NCBI RefSeq assembly: GCF_900115865.1
Contig: NZ_FOXY01000003.1
Span: 124,001-188,000 of the forward strand
Direction of reading: 5' to 3'
From: Donghicola eburneus
Lineage (GTDB): Bacteria; Pseudomonadota; Alphaproteobacteria; Rhodobacterales; Rhodobacteraceae
DNA length: 64,000 nucleotides
The position numbers were made by a program, and so were the translations under genes. Below are positions 15,895 through 27,430 of the stretch, piece by piece. The notes beneath the pieces are model-generated. The model worked only from the letters and a program-made list of their open reading frames with translations. It was not told where the DNA came from and ran no database searches. Each line of letters opens with the position of its first letter. The stretch's first letter is position 1.

Positions 15895-16503
15895 ATGTTC
15901 GAAAACGATAACACCCCCTCTGGTGGGCGCCGTAGCGTTCGCACATGTGGCTACCTTCCTCGCAAGGAGCCCCGTGGCCTGACATTCGTGTGCAGCGCGG
16001 ATGGTGGCATTCATTTCGAGCGGTACGGCCGCGCGATGCATCTGGTAGCGAATGAGCCTGTGCGGACATGGGCGCCTGATGCGAAAAGCGCCGCTGGCCC
16101 TGCATCGTTGCCTGTCTTGCTGGTCACGGATTCGACAGAAGCACTTGGGGCGATGACCCAGCTCCTGTCCGAAGAAGGGCTCGAGGTTGCCGGATCAGAC
16201 GATCCAACGTTGGCCGTGTCTATCATGCGCAACAGCGGCATGACCTTTCACACCGTAATTCTTTGCCTAGAGGACAGCGCCTCTGACGAGGAGCACGCCG
16301 AAGCACTGCTGAGCATTATCGAACAGGGCAACAGCCCCGTTGTTATGATGGTTCGCCCTGGAAGCGGTGCCTGCAACGTCGCACGCAAGCGTGTTCCGAC
16401 CGCAAATGTGGTCGTTATGCCTGCGTCTGAAGCAGACGTCGTTGCGACCGTGATGCGCGCACAGGGCCGTGCGCAGCGCCGCGTGTCGAACCGCAAAGCT
16501 TAA
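15895..16503 (+). CDS. Receiver-like protein lacking a clear phospho-acceptor
   Basis: A 202-aa protein. Residues about 73-195 have the alternating hydrophobic beta strands and helices of a response-regulator receiver: LPVLLVTDSTEALGAMTQLL, VILCLEDSAS, SPVVMMVRPG and NVVVMPAS. The first strand ends in TDS instead of two acidic residues, and the usual phospho-aspartate position has CLED. The N-terminal 70 residues match nothing recognised. The start is uncertain because the RBS at 15895 is poor; an internal ATG at 16036 would leave the receiver-like part intact. A terminator follows. Confidence 0.55.
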   Translation: MFENDNTPSGGRRSVRTCGYLPRKEPRGLTFVCSADGGIHFERYGRAMHLVANEPVRTWAPDAKSAAGPASLPVLLVTDSTEALGAMTQLLSEEGLEVAGSDDPTLAVSIMRNSGMTFHTVILCLEDSASDEEHAEALLSIIEQGNSPVVMMVRPGSGACNVARKRVPTANVVVMPASEADVVATVMRAQGRAQRRVSNRKA

Positions 16504-16532
16504 TAACCCGACCGCTCACATCGGAATGAAAG

Positions 16533-16563
16533 CGGCTGGACCCCCACGGGTTCAGCCGTTTTT
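16533..16563 (+). terminator. Terminator of the receiver-like gene
   Basis: An 11-bp stem (CGGCTGGACCC / GGGTTCAGCCG, one G-U pair) and TTTTT. It overlaps the stop codon of convergent folC. Confidence 0.8.
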
Positions 16564-17826
16564 CTGTAGAATCTGACCCGCTAGATACAGCGATCCACAA
16601 ATCAGAACGCGGATATTCTGGTTGCCTTCGGTTAGCTGGCGCAAGGCGGTGTCGACATCAGGCGCAGTCGACGCAGTCATCCCGACCTTTGCAGCTGCCT
16701 CTGCTGTGGTTTCCGCAGGCAGAGTGTTCGGTTCACCTGGGATCGAAACGGCAGTCAGGCTGCTGGCATACTGTGCGATGGGGCGAAGGTAGCCTGTGAT
16801 GTCCTTGGTGTTCAGCATCCCGCAGATCAGGTGCGTCTCGCGTTCGGGCATCTGCGACAGGGTCGCCGCAATCGCGTCACCGGCGGCGGGGTTGTGCCCG
16901 CCGTCCAGCCAGAGTTCTGCGTCACCGGCGATGTCGAACAGGGGGCCCTCGCGCAGGCGCTGCATGCGGGCAGGCCAGAACGCTTGGGTAACGGCCGCTT
17001 CGCAGGCCGCTTCGTCCGCGCCAAGATGGCGCAGGGCAGCCAGCGCGGCGCCTGCGTTCATGATCTGGTGTGGACCGGGCAGGTTGGGCAGAGGCAGATC
17101 CAGCAGACCCTGTTCGTCCTGATAAACCAGGCGGCCATTCTCGGTCCCGACGTGCCAGTGCTGACCGTAGGCCAGAACCGGAGCGCCAAGGCGCTCGGCG
17201 CGGGCTTCGATCACTTCGAGGCCTTCGTCCTTCTGAGGGCCGACGATCACTGGTACGCCACGCTTGATGATGCCGGCTTTCTCGCCTGCGATCTCTGGCA
17301 GCGTCTCGCCAAGGAACTGCTGGTGGTCGATGTCCACGGGCGTGATGATGGTCAGCGCGGGTTTGTCGATCACATTGGTTGCGTCGAGGCGTCCGCCAAG
17401 CCCAACTTCCAGCAGAGTGTAATCCGCCGGTGCCCGCGCAAAGGCCAGTAGGGCTGCGCAGGTCGTGATCTCGAAATAGGTGATATTCTCGCCGCCATTC
17501 TTCTCGTAGCACTCGTCGAGAAGGGCGGTCAGAGCGGGTTCGCTGATCAACTCGCCCGCCAGACGAATGCGCTCGTGGAAACGGGCCAAATGGGGCGAGG
17601 TGTAGGCGTGGACCTTCTTGCCCATCGCCTCGAGGCCTGCGCGGATCATGGCTTGGGTGCTGCCCTTGCCATTTGTGCCCGCCAGATGAATCACGGGGGG
17701 CATCGCGTTCTGCGGGTTATCCAGAGCTTCGAGCAAACGCCAGACACGGTCTAGCGTAAGGTCGATGACTTTGGGGTGCAGCGCCATCATCCGGTCAAGG
17801 ATGACGTCCGATGTCACCTCAGTCAT
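16552..17826 (-). CDS. folC: Folylpolyglutamate/dihydrofolate synthase FolC
   Basis: A 424-aa Mur-ligase family enzyme that adds glutamate to dihydropteroate and folates in the cytoplasm. It has the P-loop GTNGKGS (residues 50-56), [12 protein letters not shown], the loop [14 protein letters not shown] with catalytic residues, [12 protein letters not shown] and the C-terminal DGGHNPAA motif. Length is typical. Its start overlaps the accD stop by four bases, an arrangement common in proteobacteria. Confidence 0.95.
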   Translation of the reverse strand: MTEVTSDVILDRMMALHPKVIDLTLDRVWRLLEALDNPQNAMPPVIHLAGTNGKGSTQAMIRAGLEAMGKKVHAYTSPHLARFHERIRLAGELISEPALTALLDECYEKNGGENITYFEITTCAALLAFARAPADYTLLEVGLGGRLDATNVIDKPALTIITPVDIDHQQFLGETLPEIAGEKAGIIKRGVPVIVGPQKDEGLEVIEARAERLGAPVLAYGQHWHVGTENGRLVYQDEQGLLDLPLPNLPGPHQIMNAGAALAALRHLGADEAACEAAVTQAFWPARMQRLREGPLFDIAGDAELWLDGGHNPAAGDAIAATLSQMPERETHLICGMLNTKDITGYLRPIAQYASSLTAVSIPGEPNTLPAETTAEAAAKVGMTASTAPDVDTALRQLTEGNQNIRVLICGSLYLAGQILQKNG

Positions 17827-18755
17827 TTCTGCTCTTCTGCAGGTGCGTCGAGGGCAGGTGCCTCGGCGGCTTCGTCAGGGGCAGGCAGGTCACCGGCCAC
17901 GGCTGGTGGTTGTCCCATGAGCATACGGGTGATGGTGATCAGCTCGTCACGCAGCTTGGTGCGCGGGGTCACGCGGTCCAGCATGCCATGGTCCAGCAGG
18001 TATTCGGCGCGCTGGAACCCCTCGGGCAGCTTTTCACGGATGGTCTGCTCGATCACGCGGGGACCTGCAAAGCAGATCAGGGCATTGGGTTCGGCAATCT
18101 GGATGTCGCCGAGCATCGCATAGGACGCGGTCACGCCACCTGTGGTGGGGTGGGTCAGGACGACAATGTAGGGAAGGTTCGCTTCTTTGAGCATCTGCAC
18201 GGCGACGGTGGTGCGGGGCATCTGCATCAGGGACAGGATACCCTCTTGCATGCGGGCGCCACCAGCGGCCGAGAACAGAACAAAGGGACGGCCCATTTCA
18301 ACTGCACGCTCGGCACCAGCGATGATCGCGTTGCCCACGTACATGCCCATGGAGCCACCCATAAAGGTGAAGTCCTGCGCCGCCGCCACAATGGGGGTCC
18401 GGCCGATTTCGCCTTCGGCGACCAGCATGGCTTCTTTCTCGCCGGTCTTTTTCTGGGCCGCTTTCATGCGGTCGGGGTATTTCTTCTGGTCGCGGAACTG
18501 CAAGGGGTCCGCGATCGGCTCTGGCACGGCTACCTCGGTAAAGACGCCGCCGTCGAACAGGTGCTCGAAACGCTCGCGCGGCGTGATCGCCATGTGGTGA
18601 CCACAGTTGGTGCAGACGTTCTGGTTATCCCTGAGTTCACGGTGGAACAGCATGGTTCCGCACGACTCACACTTGGTCCACAGGTTCTCGGGAACTTCAC
18701 GGCGCGAGAAGAACGAGTTGATTGTCGGACGGACGTAGTTGGTGATCCAGTTCAT
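17823..18755 (-). CDS. accD: Acetyl-CoA carboxylase carboxyltransferase subunit beta
   Basis: A 310-aa subunit that, with AccA, transfers the carboxyl group from biotin to acetyl-CoA, the first step of fatty acid synthesis. The N-terminal zinc ribbon has Cys29, Cys32, Cys48 and Cys51; the crotonase-type core includes [19 protein letters not shown] and [17 protein letters not shown]. The start [10 protein letters not shown] is family-typical; the frame continues upstream only as non-homologous codons. Coupled to folC downstream. The acidic Pro/Ala-rich tail (about 285-310) is a common add-on in this group. Confidence 0.95.
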   Translation of the reverse strand: MNWITNYVRPTINSFFSRREVPENLWTKCESCGTMLFHRELRDNQNVCTNCGHHMAITPRERFEHLFDGGVFTEVAVPEPIADPLQFRDQKKYPDRMKAAQKKTGEKEAMLVAEGEIGRTPIVAAAQDFTFMGGSMGMYVGNAIIAGAERAVEMGRPFVLFSAAGGARMQEGILSLMQMPRTTVAVQMLKEANLPYIVVLTHPTTGGVTASYAMLGDIQIAEPNALICFAGPRVIEQTIREKLPEGFQRAEYLLDHGMLDRVTPRTKLRDELITITRMLMGQPPAVAGDLPAPDEAAEAPALDAPAEEQK

Positions 18756-18821
18756 TGCATACCCCTGAGGCCTACTGCGGCGCGTTGGCGCACAAATAAG
18801 CGTCATGGCGCAGGATTGCAA

Positions 18822-19724
18822 TCAGCGGCGAATAGCCAGCCGCACGGCGAGCCACAGAACCAGAGGCAAGGCGAGGTCGCTCAAGAAAATCAGGTCAATC
18901 AGGGGCACAGCTTCGGGCGCGGCGGCCCCATCCCATTCGGGAAACAGCAGGAGCGCCAGTCCTGAGTCGGGCGTGAATTCCTCGGCCCAGAACAGGAATA
19001 CGTAGGCATTATTGGCGAAGTGAAAGCCCATGGCCGCCGCCAAACTGCCCGTGCGGGCAGTCAGGTCACTGCAGGCCAGCCCGAATACGAAGGTCCACGC
19101 GACGTATTGCAGGCTCAGAATGGGATCACCGCTCAGGTCCAGATGGGCGATCGCGAACAAGACGTTCGGTGCTACCATCCAGATCACGGGACTTTGAAAG
19201 CGTGCCGCGAATTGCTGCTGAAGGTACCCGCGGTATAGCATTTCCTCGGCCCCCGTTTGGACAAGGATCGCAACAAGCGATAGTGGCAGCAGGATCATTC
19301 GACCGAGTTGCAACTCCCCACCGTCGTAACTGTAAAACGGCGGCAGAAACTCGAGCGCAGCAAAGACTGCGAAGCAGGCCAAAGCAGACCAGAACAGTGT
19401 ATGACCAAAGCCAGTACGATCGCCAAAGATCGTCCAGCCGCTGCGATTGTGCTGGATCCAGACAATGGCCAAGACAGCCAGTCCAAGGAAACCAAAGGAG
19501 AAGAGCTGAAGTAAAAGCCCGAGAGCGGTGTCCCCGAATTCATAACTGGGCTTTAGATCTGACGGCCCGACGGTCTCTCCGATCAGGATAAGCAGCAGTG
19601 AAAATGCGCGTTGCGAGACGAAATACGCGGCCTCGATCAGGGCAAAGCCGATGATCAGTCGTCCAAGGTCCGCGCTCTCTTTGGCTGGGGCGACATAGCG
19701 GTCGTGGGGGGCATAGGACTTCAT
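18822..19724 (-). CDS. CPBP family intramembrane metalloprotease (copy 1)
   Basis: A 300-aa polytopic membrane protein with the three CPBP (CaaX/Abi) motifs: EEMLYRGYL (motif 1), FAIAHLDL (motif 2) and HFANN (motif 3). These residues line the intramembrane active site of Rce1-type proteases. About eight hydrophobic segments. It starts inside the stop of a related gene upstream (4-base overlap), and both N-termini read YAPHD, so the pair arose by tandem duplication. accD follows after 66 bases. Substrate unknown. Confidence 0.85.
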   Translation of the reverse strand: MKSYAPHDRYVAPAKESADLGRLIIGFALIEAAYFVSQRAFSLLLILIGETVGPSDLKPSYEFGDTALGLLLQLFSFGFLGLAVLAIVWIQHNRSGWTIFGDRTGFGHTLFWSALACFAVFAALEFLPPFYSYDGGELQLGRMILLPLSLVAILVQTGAEEMLYRGYLQQQFAARFQSPVIWMVAPNVLFAIAHLDLSGDPILSLQYVAWTFVFGLACSDLTARTGSLAAAMGFHFANNAYVFLFWAEEFTPDSGLALLLFPEWDGAAAPEAVPLIDLIFLSDLALPLVLWLAVRLAIRR

Positions 19725-20620
19725 CGGCGCAGTGCCACGCGTGCCGCAAGCCAAGTGACGAGCAGCATAAGCAGATCTACGGGTAAAGCCGCGCGCACTG
19801 GCGCGACATCGTCCATCGCAGAGGGCAGGGTAAACAAGGCCAGACCTGAAAGATCCCCTTTGAACGAGACAAAGAGGATGGCGAGGGCATTGTTGACGAA
19901 ATGCACTGCGATAGCAGGGCCCAACGTGCCTGACCTCGCTGTGAGATCCGCCATCGCAAGGCCAAAGAGGCCAGCCCAAATTGCCAAGGGGACCGCATTT
20001 GCGCCTGCTTCGGCGGGCGCGTAGTGCCCTAGTGCAAAGAGGGCAGAAGGAACGCCGATCCAAATGCGCGGATCGTTGGTCAGAGCAGACAAATGTTGCT
20101 GCAAATAGCCGCGAAAAAGCAGCTCTTCGGTGACGATTTGCACAGCCAAAGCAAAGAGGGACAGAGGCAGGAGGACCAGCCAGTATCCAAATGGCAGGTT
20201 TGTTTGCAGTGTTGGCGTGTCGCCGGGACTAGGCAGTATTGCTACGAAAAATGTCAAGCCAGCGACGGGCAAGAGCACTGTCTTGAACTGGGCCCAAGCC
20301 AGATCGAGCGGGCCAAAGAGCCCAAGAAAGGATCGCTTGTGCACTTGCTGGACAGATAAGGCGAGGCCTAGGCCAAGGGCGCCAAAACTGATCAGAAGCA
20401 GGATCAGCCCGATTGGGCTCGACCCGTTCTCGGCATCGCTGATCACGGCTGGGGCCTGCGCACCGGCGAGAGCTTGGACCAAGGCCCAATAGGTCGACAT
20501 GATCCCGTAGCCAGCAACCAGCAGGACCACCATGCCCAGTCCTAACCGCCAAGGCTCTGGTCGAGCGTGGGACGGTGCGGCAAGTGAGTCGTGGGGGGCG
20601 TAGGGCGAGGGACGTTTCAT
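19721..20620 (-). CDS. CPBP family intramembrane metalloprotease (copy 2)
   Basis: A 299-aa paralogue of the downstream gene, with EELLFRGYL (motif 1), FALGHY (motif 2) and HFVNN (motif 3), and about eight hydrophobic segments. Both proteins share SPYAPHD-type starts, similar loops (LPLSLFALAVQIVTEE against LPLSLVAILVQTGAEE) and ends (LPLVLWLAVRLAIRR-like). The start at 20620 was preferred because it gives the shared N-terminus; the frame is open further upstream. Likely first gene of a CPBP-CPBP-accD-folC transcript. Role unknown. Confidence 0.85.
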   Translation of the reverse strand: MKRPSPYAPHDSLAAPSHARPEPWRLGLGMVVLLVAGYGIMSTYWALVQALAGAQAPAVISDAENGSSPIGLILLLISFGALGLGLALSVQQVHKRSFLGLFGPLDLAWAQFKTVLLPVAGLTFFVAILPSPGDTPTLQTNLPFGYWLVLLPLSLFALAVQIVTEELLFRGYLQQHLSALTNDPRIWIGVPSALFALGHYAPAEAGANAVPLAIWAGLFGLAMADLTARSGTLGPAIAVHFVNNALAILFVSFKGDLSGLALFTLPSAMDDVAPVRAALPVDLLMLLVTWLAARVALRR

Positions 20621-20882
20621 ATCTTTATCTGTAGCAGGGACACCCGCGCCGACAATCCGGACAAATCGGATTGTTCGCAAATGTGGTAATCTCAAACTCG
20701 GAATCGCGGACTTTGTGCACAGTTACCGAAAAATGGAATTTGGTTGCCGCTGGGTTCCGTTGAATCCGTAGCGAAATGCTCCAATTTGCCTTTTTTACTT
20801 GGGGTAATGCCGATATGTAGGCTTGGTGATTCGCGTGATTTGTTGTTTGGTTGAACGCGACGGAGGAAGGGTTTTTCCCAGA

Positions 20883-21443
20883 ATGAGACGTACCTTTCGA
20901 GCATTGCTGATTTTGGTCGGGGTGATTGTCGCTGCGAGCTGTGATCGCCTGCCTTTGCTTGAGGCAAGTCCTCGCACCGTTGCATTGGCTGGCGGCGACG
21001 TCGGGATTGCCGCGCCGGCGGGCTACTGCATCGATACGGGGAACACGTCGGATTTCGGAGCCAAGGGCGGTTTCGCTCTGGTCTCCAGCTGCCGATCCTT
21101 GCTGGGGGTCGCAGCGTCACCGGCGATTATCACAATTTCCATTGGCCCAAAGGTTGGCGCGTCCCAAGTGTCGCCAGCTGCGTTTGCCGATGCCTTGGGT
21201 AACCCCGTGGTCTTAGCAAGCGAGGAGGCAGGTGCCGTGTCCCTGCTGCACATCGCGTCGGGTGGGCAGGATACTTTGCCTGGTGGGGATGATCGTTACT
21301 GGCGCGCAATCCGCGTTGTGTCGGGGCGCTTGGTCTCGATGGCGCTCTACGCGCCTGCCGGAGCGGACGAGGCGCAGGCTCGCGGAAATGCCATTCTGAA
21401 ATCTTTGGCCAATAGGCTGTATGATCCAGGACCGACGGTCTGA
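20883..21443 (+). CDS. Putative lipoprotein of unknown function
   Basis: A 186-aa protein with a signal peptide and lipobox VAASC (Cys20). The mature part is Gly/Ala/Ser-rich with paired Cys (GYCIDTG and VSSCRSLLG) and a beta-rich pattern, ending in a probable C-terminal helix (ARGNAILKSLANRL). GGAGG lies rather far upstream (about 17 bases), so a start further up at 20823 cannot be excluded, but the lipobox supports this one. No family is recognised. Confidence 0.6.
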   Translation: MRRTFRALLILVGVIVAASCDRLPLLEASPRTVALAGGDVGIAAPAGYCIDTGNTSDFGAKGGFALVSSCRSLLGVAASPAIITISIGPKVGASQVSPAAFADALGNPVVLASEEAGAVSLLHIASGGQDTLPGGDDRYWRAIRVVSGRLVSMALYAPAGADEAQARGNAILKSLANRLYDPGPTV

Positions 21444-21581
21444 TCCTGCGGGCGCACGACGCTTGGGCGATTGTTGACGAAACAGAATAAAAAACTGGGT
21501 GCGTTGGCTATTCTTCCCTAGGTTTCTTTGTCAGTTTTCTTGATAAGGTTCAGAAAAGACCCAAGAAAGGGACAGCACAGT

Positions 21582-22355
21582 ATGGGTAAGACCAGACAAC
21601 TGGTGAACGCGGTTGTGTTTCGGCGTATTTTGACACGCTGGGCTGCGCTGGCACAGCGCGCCGATGTGGTGGACCTGAGCCGCCTTCGGGTGCAGAATAA
21701 TCGGGCTAAGTTGCTACGTCACCATCTGGACCGGATCATCGCTGTTGCTGACAGCCGTCTTGCCCTGCCTGCCATTGGGACCGAAATTTTTCGCCAGCCG
21801 CGCGATTCCGACTGGGGATGGAGGCCGCCCTTGTGGCGTGAGCCCATCCCGCACAAGGGCGTTGCATCGGTTCCCAGCAATACGGAGTTTGGGCCGGGAT
21901 CGACCATTTTCCACGATTGCTCTGCCTCAGAACTGACCCTGCGCCAGATCCGGAATACCCGAGAGTCAGACCTCGCGCCCTATGCCGTACGCATGGATGT
22001 CTTTCGGTTCGATGGCAGCTTCTTGTCGATCGCGGTCGATCTGCCAAAAGACGCGCTGAATGGTTTGCGTCGCAAACACCTGATCCGCATGGATACGCAG
22101 ATTGAAGCTGAGAAAACGCTGGAAATTTTTGCGCGTCTGAATATCAAGCACGGCCCGAACACAGAGCAGATTGTGCGCGAGGTGCCCTTGCAGCAAGGGG
22201 GCGAAATGATGGTCGAGTTCGACCTTGGCTACAGCGATATCGCGGAGAACCGGCTCGAAAGTGCTTGGGTCGATCTGATTTTCGAAGGGGCCCAGATGAA
22301 TCAGGTCACGATCCGCGATCTGACCTTCTGCCGTTTGCCCCGCGCCGATCTGTAA
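21582..22355 (+). CDS. Conserved Rhodobacteraceae protein, DUF6478-like
   Basis: A 257-aa soluble protein with no signal peptide. A basic N-terminal helix bundle (about 1-55) precedes a region rich in Trp and aromatic residues (WGWRPPLWREP), then a beta-rich domain (about 90-257) with FGPGSTIFHDCSASELTLRQ and FRFDGSFLSIAVDLP. It resembles the DUF6478 proteins of Rhodobacteraceae from memory; the family number needs checking. The next gene starts 16 bases downstream and may be co-transcribed. Function unknown. Confidence 0.65.
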   Translation: MGKTRQLVNAVVFRRILTRWAALAQRADVVDLSRLRVQNNRAKLLRHHLDRIIAVADSRLALPAIGTEIFRQPRDSDWGWRPPLWREPIPHKGVASVPSNTEFGPGSTIFHDCSASELTLRQIRNTRESDLAPYAVRMDVFRFDGSFLSIAVDLPKDALNGLRRKHLIRMDTQIEAEKTLEIFARLNIKHGPNTEQIVREVPLQQGGEMMVEFDLGYSDIAENRLESAWVDLIFEGAQMNQVTIRDLTFCRLPRADL

Positions 22356-22370
22356 TAAAAGGATTTCTTG

Positions 22371-22757
22371 ATGACCGATTTGTCCGTCACCAAAACCCGT
22401 ATCATCGAGGGCGTCTGGGAAGGCGTGGTCCTGAGGAACGGTGGCCGTAATGGCGAAACCCCGGCGATTTCGGTTTCGCACTTGGGTGAACCGATTGAGG
22501 GCGTTGCATTGGACGACATGGATGGGGGCTGGCAGCTGCGCGTCCCGATCCCGCCGCACACCATTTCCGAGGGCGTTCAGACCTATTTGATTGTCGACTC
22601 CGCGACACACGAGGAGGTTGGAGCCTTTAACTTGATCGCGGGACAGGCCTTGGCGCACGACATACGCGTCGAAGTGGACCTCTTGCGCGAGGAGCTGGAC
22701 CTCTTGAAACGTGCCTTCCGACGCCATTGCGTCGAGACTGGAACTGACCGCGGGTAA
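22371..22757 (+). CDS. Unknown 128-aa protein
   Basis: A 128-aa protein beginning MTDLSVTKTRIIEG with AAGGA eight bases upstream. The sequence reads as a beta-rich domain (about 10-80, GVWEGVVLRNGGRN, WQLRVPIPPHTIS) and a C-terminal helix with heptad-like Leu spacing (VEVDLLREELDLLKRAFRRH), possibly for oligomerisation. It follows the DUF6478-like gene on the same strand, so the two probably work together. No recognised family. Confidence 0.65.
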   Translation: MTDLSVTKTRIIEGVWEGVVLRNGGRNGETPAISVSHLGEPIEGVALDDMDGGWQLRVPIPPHTISEGVQTYLIVDSATHEEVGAFNLIAGQALAHDIRVEVDLLREELDLLKRAFRRHCVETGTDRG

Positions 22758-22773
22758 CCAGCCGCCTTTCTGA

Positions 22774-24861
<2,088 letters not shown>

Positions 24862-25036
24862 CCGAGCGTTAAAGATGCAAAAGATAGACCCGTTCGGAGG
24901 GGGTAATCCTACATAATTGTTGTTTCGGTTTGAGGAACGATCCCTATCATTCCCCGCAATTGTCCGCCCTTGGACACAGTCCTGCCCCAATCTCTGGGCA
25001 GGACAAGGGCAGGTCAAAGAGTATCGAGGATGGGGC

Positions 25037-25942
25037 ATGGATCGGCTCACTGAAATGGAAGCTTTCGCAACAGTCGTAGACCAAGGTGGGTTTACGGATG
25101 CGGCAAAGAAAATGGGGATTTCAAAGTCGGCGGTCTCGAAACACGTCTCATCACTCGAAGCGCGATTGGGCGCTAGATTGTTGAACCGTACAACCAGACG
25201 GGTGAGCCCGACAGAGATCGGACTGGCCTATTACGACCGGGCCCGTCGCGTGCTGACCGACGCTGGAGAAGCGGATGCGCTGGTCACATCCATGCAAGCC
25301 GCGCCTTCGGGGCAATTGCGAATTTCGGTGGCAACTGACTTTGGCGTGAACCACCTGAGCCCCGTCTTGGGGGACTTCTTGGCGACCTATCCGGACATCA
25401 GCGTCAACATGGTGCTGAATAACCGCTACGTTGAACTGATCTCTGAAGGGTTCGATCTGGCTGTGCGCATTGGCGAACTGGAAGACAGCTCTTTGCGGGC
25501 CCGCAAATTGACCGAAACCAAGATGCGGATGATCGCCTCTCCTGCGTATCTTGAGAAATACGGAAGGCCGAAGCGGCTGGATGATCTGAACGAGCACAAG
25601 CTGCTGCATTACTCGAACCAAGCGAACGGCTCGGTCTGGAAGGTCAGTGCGCCGTCGGGCGAAAAACGTCAGATCCGCACTGCTGGCTGGCTGAGCGTCA
25701 ATGACGGCCAGTCCCTGTTGAACGCGGCCAAGTCGGGCCTTGGCATCGCCTATCTGCCGTCGTTCCTCTATGCCGACGCGATGAAGAATGGCGAGATCGA
25801 AGATGTGATCCCCGATTTGCCGGTCGACACTCAGGGGATTTACGCGGTGTACCCACCGGGCCGCTTCCCGCAGCCCAAGGTCCGTGCGTTCATCGATTTC
25901 CTTGTGGATGCTTTCTCGGAAAAAGGGCCCGAGAGCTGGTGA
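25037..25942 (+). CDS. LysR-family transcriptional regulator
   Basis: A 301-aa LysR protein. The winged HTH is at about 1-60 (FTDAAKKMGISKSAVSKHVS, ARLLNRTTRRVSPTE), followed by a periplasmic-binding-like effector domain. GAGGA precedes the ATG; the frame is open upstream without RBS. It lies 175 bases after the FadH-like gene, so regulation of that gene is possible. It ends one base before the convergent OmpA-like gene. Effector unknown. Confidence 0.85.
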   Translation: MDRLTEMEAFATVVDQGGFTDAAKKMGISKSAVSKHVSSLEARLGARLLNRTTRRVSPTEIGLAYYDRARRVLTDAGEADALVTSMQAAPSGQLRISVATDFGVNHLSPVLGDFLATYPDISVNMVLNNRYVELISEGFDLAVRIGELEDSSLRARKLTETKMRMIASPAYLEKYGRPKRLDDLNEHKLLHYSNQANGSVWKVSAPSGEKRQIRTAGWLSVNDGQSLLNAAKSGLGIAYLPSFLYADAMKNGEIEDVIPDLPVDTQGIYAVYPPGRFPQPKVRAFIDFLVDAFSEKGPESW

Positions 25943-25943
25943 G

Positions 25944-26867
25944 CTACTCGGGCAAGAGCACAGCTTCGACCCGCCGGTTGGCTGTGCGTCCCTCTTCTGT
26001 CTCGTTGCTGGCCACAGGCGCCACGTAGCCGGCCCCCTGAGCCTCAATCTGGGCTGCTGGGACACCAAGGTCGCGGACCAACGCGTCTCGCACTGACTGC
26101 GCGCGGCTGCGCGATACGGCGATGTTGCCGTCCAGACTGCCAGTCGCATCCGTGTGGCCGACCAACAGAATGCGGCGCGAGGGATTTTCGGACAGATATT
26201 CCGCCAGTGCTTTTAGGCTGGCATGGTCTGCCGTGGCCAGTTGGCTCTTGCCACTTTCAAAAGTCAGATCGCTGAGGACGGCGTGCCCTTTGCCAACCAA
26301 TTCCTTCAGGACCGGCGTCGCATAGCTGACCGATACAGCTGGTGCGGCTGCCGTGCCCTCTGTCTCGGTGTCTGCATCCGCAGTGGGCGCGACGTGGATC
26401 AATTGAATGAACCCGTGCGAGTCCTGACGACTGACCAAGAGGCTGATAGCCTCACCACTGTCCTTTTGAGCCGAGGTAAAGCGGAAATCACGCAGGTTGA
26501 CGTACATCTCTGGACCGGGCGCGACGCGCGTACCAAAGCGGAAATCAAATCCCCCGCATTTCAAAGTCGTGCAGCTGTAGACTGTCTCGAACCCTTGCAG
26601 CGCCACTTGGGCCTTGAGCATGTCCAGCAGCGATCGGCTGGTGAGATCGCGGTTCTCGACCTGCCAGACCTGCACGCTGGTTCTGCCCGACACCGGCTTG
26701 GTCGGTACCAGCCCGTCGTTATAGGGGCCGATTGGCATGTTGTAGCTGTCATTGTCAGAGGTTTCAGAGAACACCAAATTCGCGCCAGCTGGGACCGCTA
26801 AATCCAACGCAGCGGCCTGACCTGCCGCCAACAGACCAACCAAGACACTCGTACAAAAACGTTTCAT
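25944..26867 (-). CDS. OmpA-family envelope protein
   Basis: A 307-aa exported protein with a signal peptide (about 1-21), an N-terminal domain with a disulfide-type Cys pair (YSCTTLKCGGFDF) like DUF4892 proteins, and a C-terminal OmpA peptidoglycan-binding domain (about 200-305) with ILLVGHTDATGSLDGN and SRSRAQSVRDAL, ending TEEGRTANRRVEAVL. The OmpA domain binds peptidoglycan diaminopimelate through Asp and Arg residues in these motifs. Overlaps the AhpD-like gene by four bases. Confidence 0.85.
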   Translation of the reverse strand: MKRFCTSVLVGLLAAGQAAALDLAVPAGANLVFSETSDNDSYNMPIGPYNDGLVPTKPVSGRTSVQVWQVENRDLTSRSLLDMLKAQVALQGFETVYSCTTLKCGGFDFRFGTRVAPGPEMYVNLRDFRFTSAQKDSGEAISLLVSRQDSHGFIQLIHVAPTADADTETEGTAAAPAVSVSYATPVLKELVGKGHAVLSDLTFESGKSQLATADHASLKALAEYLSENPSRRILLVGHTDATGSLDGNIAVSRSRAQSVRDALVRDLGVPAAQIEAQGAGYVAPVASNETEEGRTANRRVEAVLLPE

Positions 26868-27430
26868 CGGGCGATGGCGTGATATTCACTGTTTGGACGC
26901 ATATCCACGGCAGAGGCCATGCGGTTCGTCATGTTGTAGAACGACGCGACCGAGGCGATGTCCCAGATGTCGCGATCCGTGAAGTCATGATCGCGCAAGG
27001 CTTGCCTGTCCGCTTCTTCGATGGTGCTGCTGGCGATCGTCATCTGGACCGCAAAGTCGAGCATTGCGCGCTGTCGGGCTGTGATGGGGGCCACGCGGTA
27101 GTTCATCACCAGTGCCTCGCCCAACGCCGGATCGCCGGACAATTGGCGCACAGCGGCCCCATGCGCAACAAGGCAATAGAAGCACTTATTCTGCGCGGAC
27201 ACGGCGACCGCGATCATCTCGCGCTCCAGCTTGGTCAGACCACTATCTGCCAGCATCAGGTCGTTATACATCGCGGTAAAGGTGTTCAGCTTGTCGATGT
27301 CAAAGGCATAAGCGCGCAGAACGTTCGGGACCATGCCAAGCTTTTCCATGCAGATGTCAAAATACTTCTGCGTGTCCTCGGGTAGGGGATTCACCGGAGG
27401 CAGGTTCAGGGCGGTCGGCTGGTCGGTCAT
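26864..27430 (-). CDS. AhpD-like peroxidase-related protein
   Basis: A 188-aa all-helical carboxymuconolactone decarboxylase/AhpD family protein. The redox CxxC is KCFYCLVAHG (about residues 83-92), with Cys and His placed as in AhpD, which reduces lipoyl partners of peroxiredoxins. Residues about 30-70 (PNVLRAYAFDIDKLNTFTAM) are typical of the peroxidase-related subfamily. Overlaps both neighbours by four bases, so it is part of the cinA-like/GNAT/AhpD/OmpA operon. Substrate unknown. Confidence 0.85.
   Translation of the reverse strand: MTDQPTALNLPPVNPLPEDTQKYFDICMEKLGMVPNVLRAYAFDIDKLNTFTAMYNDLMLADSGLTKLEREMIAVAVSAQNKCFYCLVAHGAAVRQLSGDPALGEALVMNYRVAPITARQRAMLDFAVQMTIASSTIEEADRQALRDHDFTDRDIWDIASVASFYNMTNRMASAVDMRPNSEYHAIAR

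Noticed and set aside
15702-15911. 69-codon frame before the receiver-like gene
   Set aside because: No RBS and no sensible hydrophobic or domain pattern.
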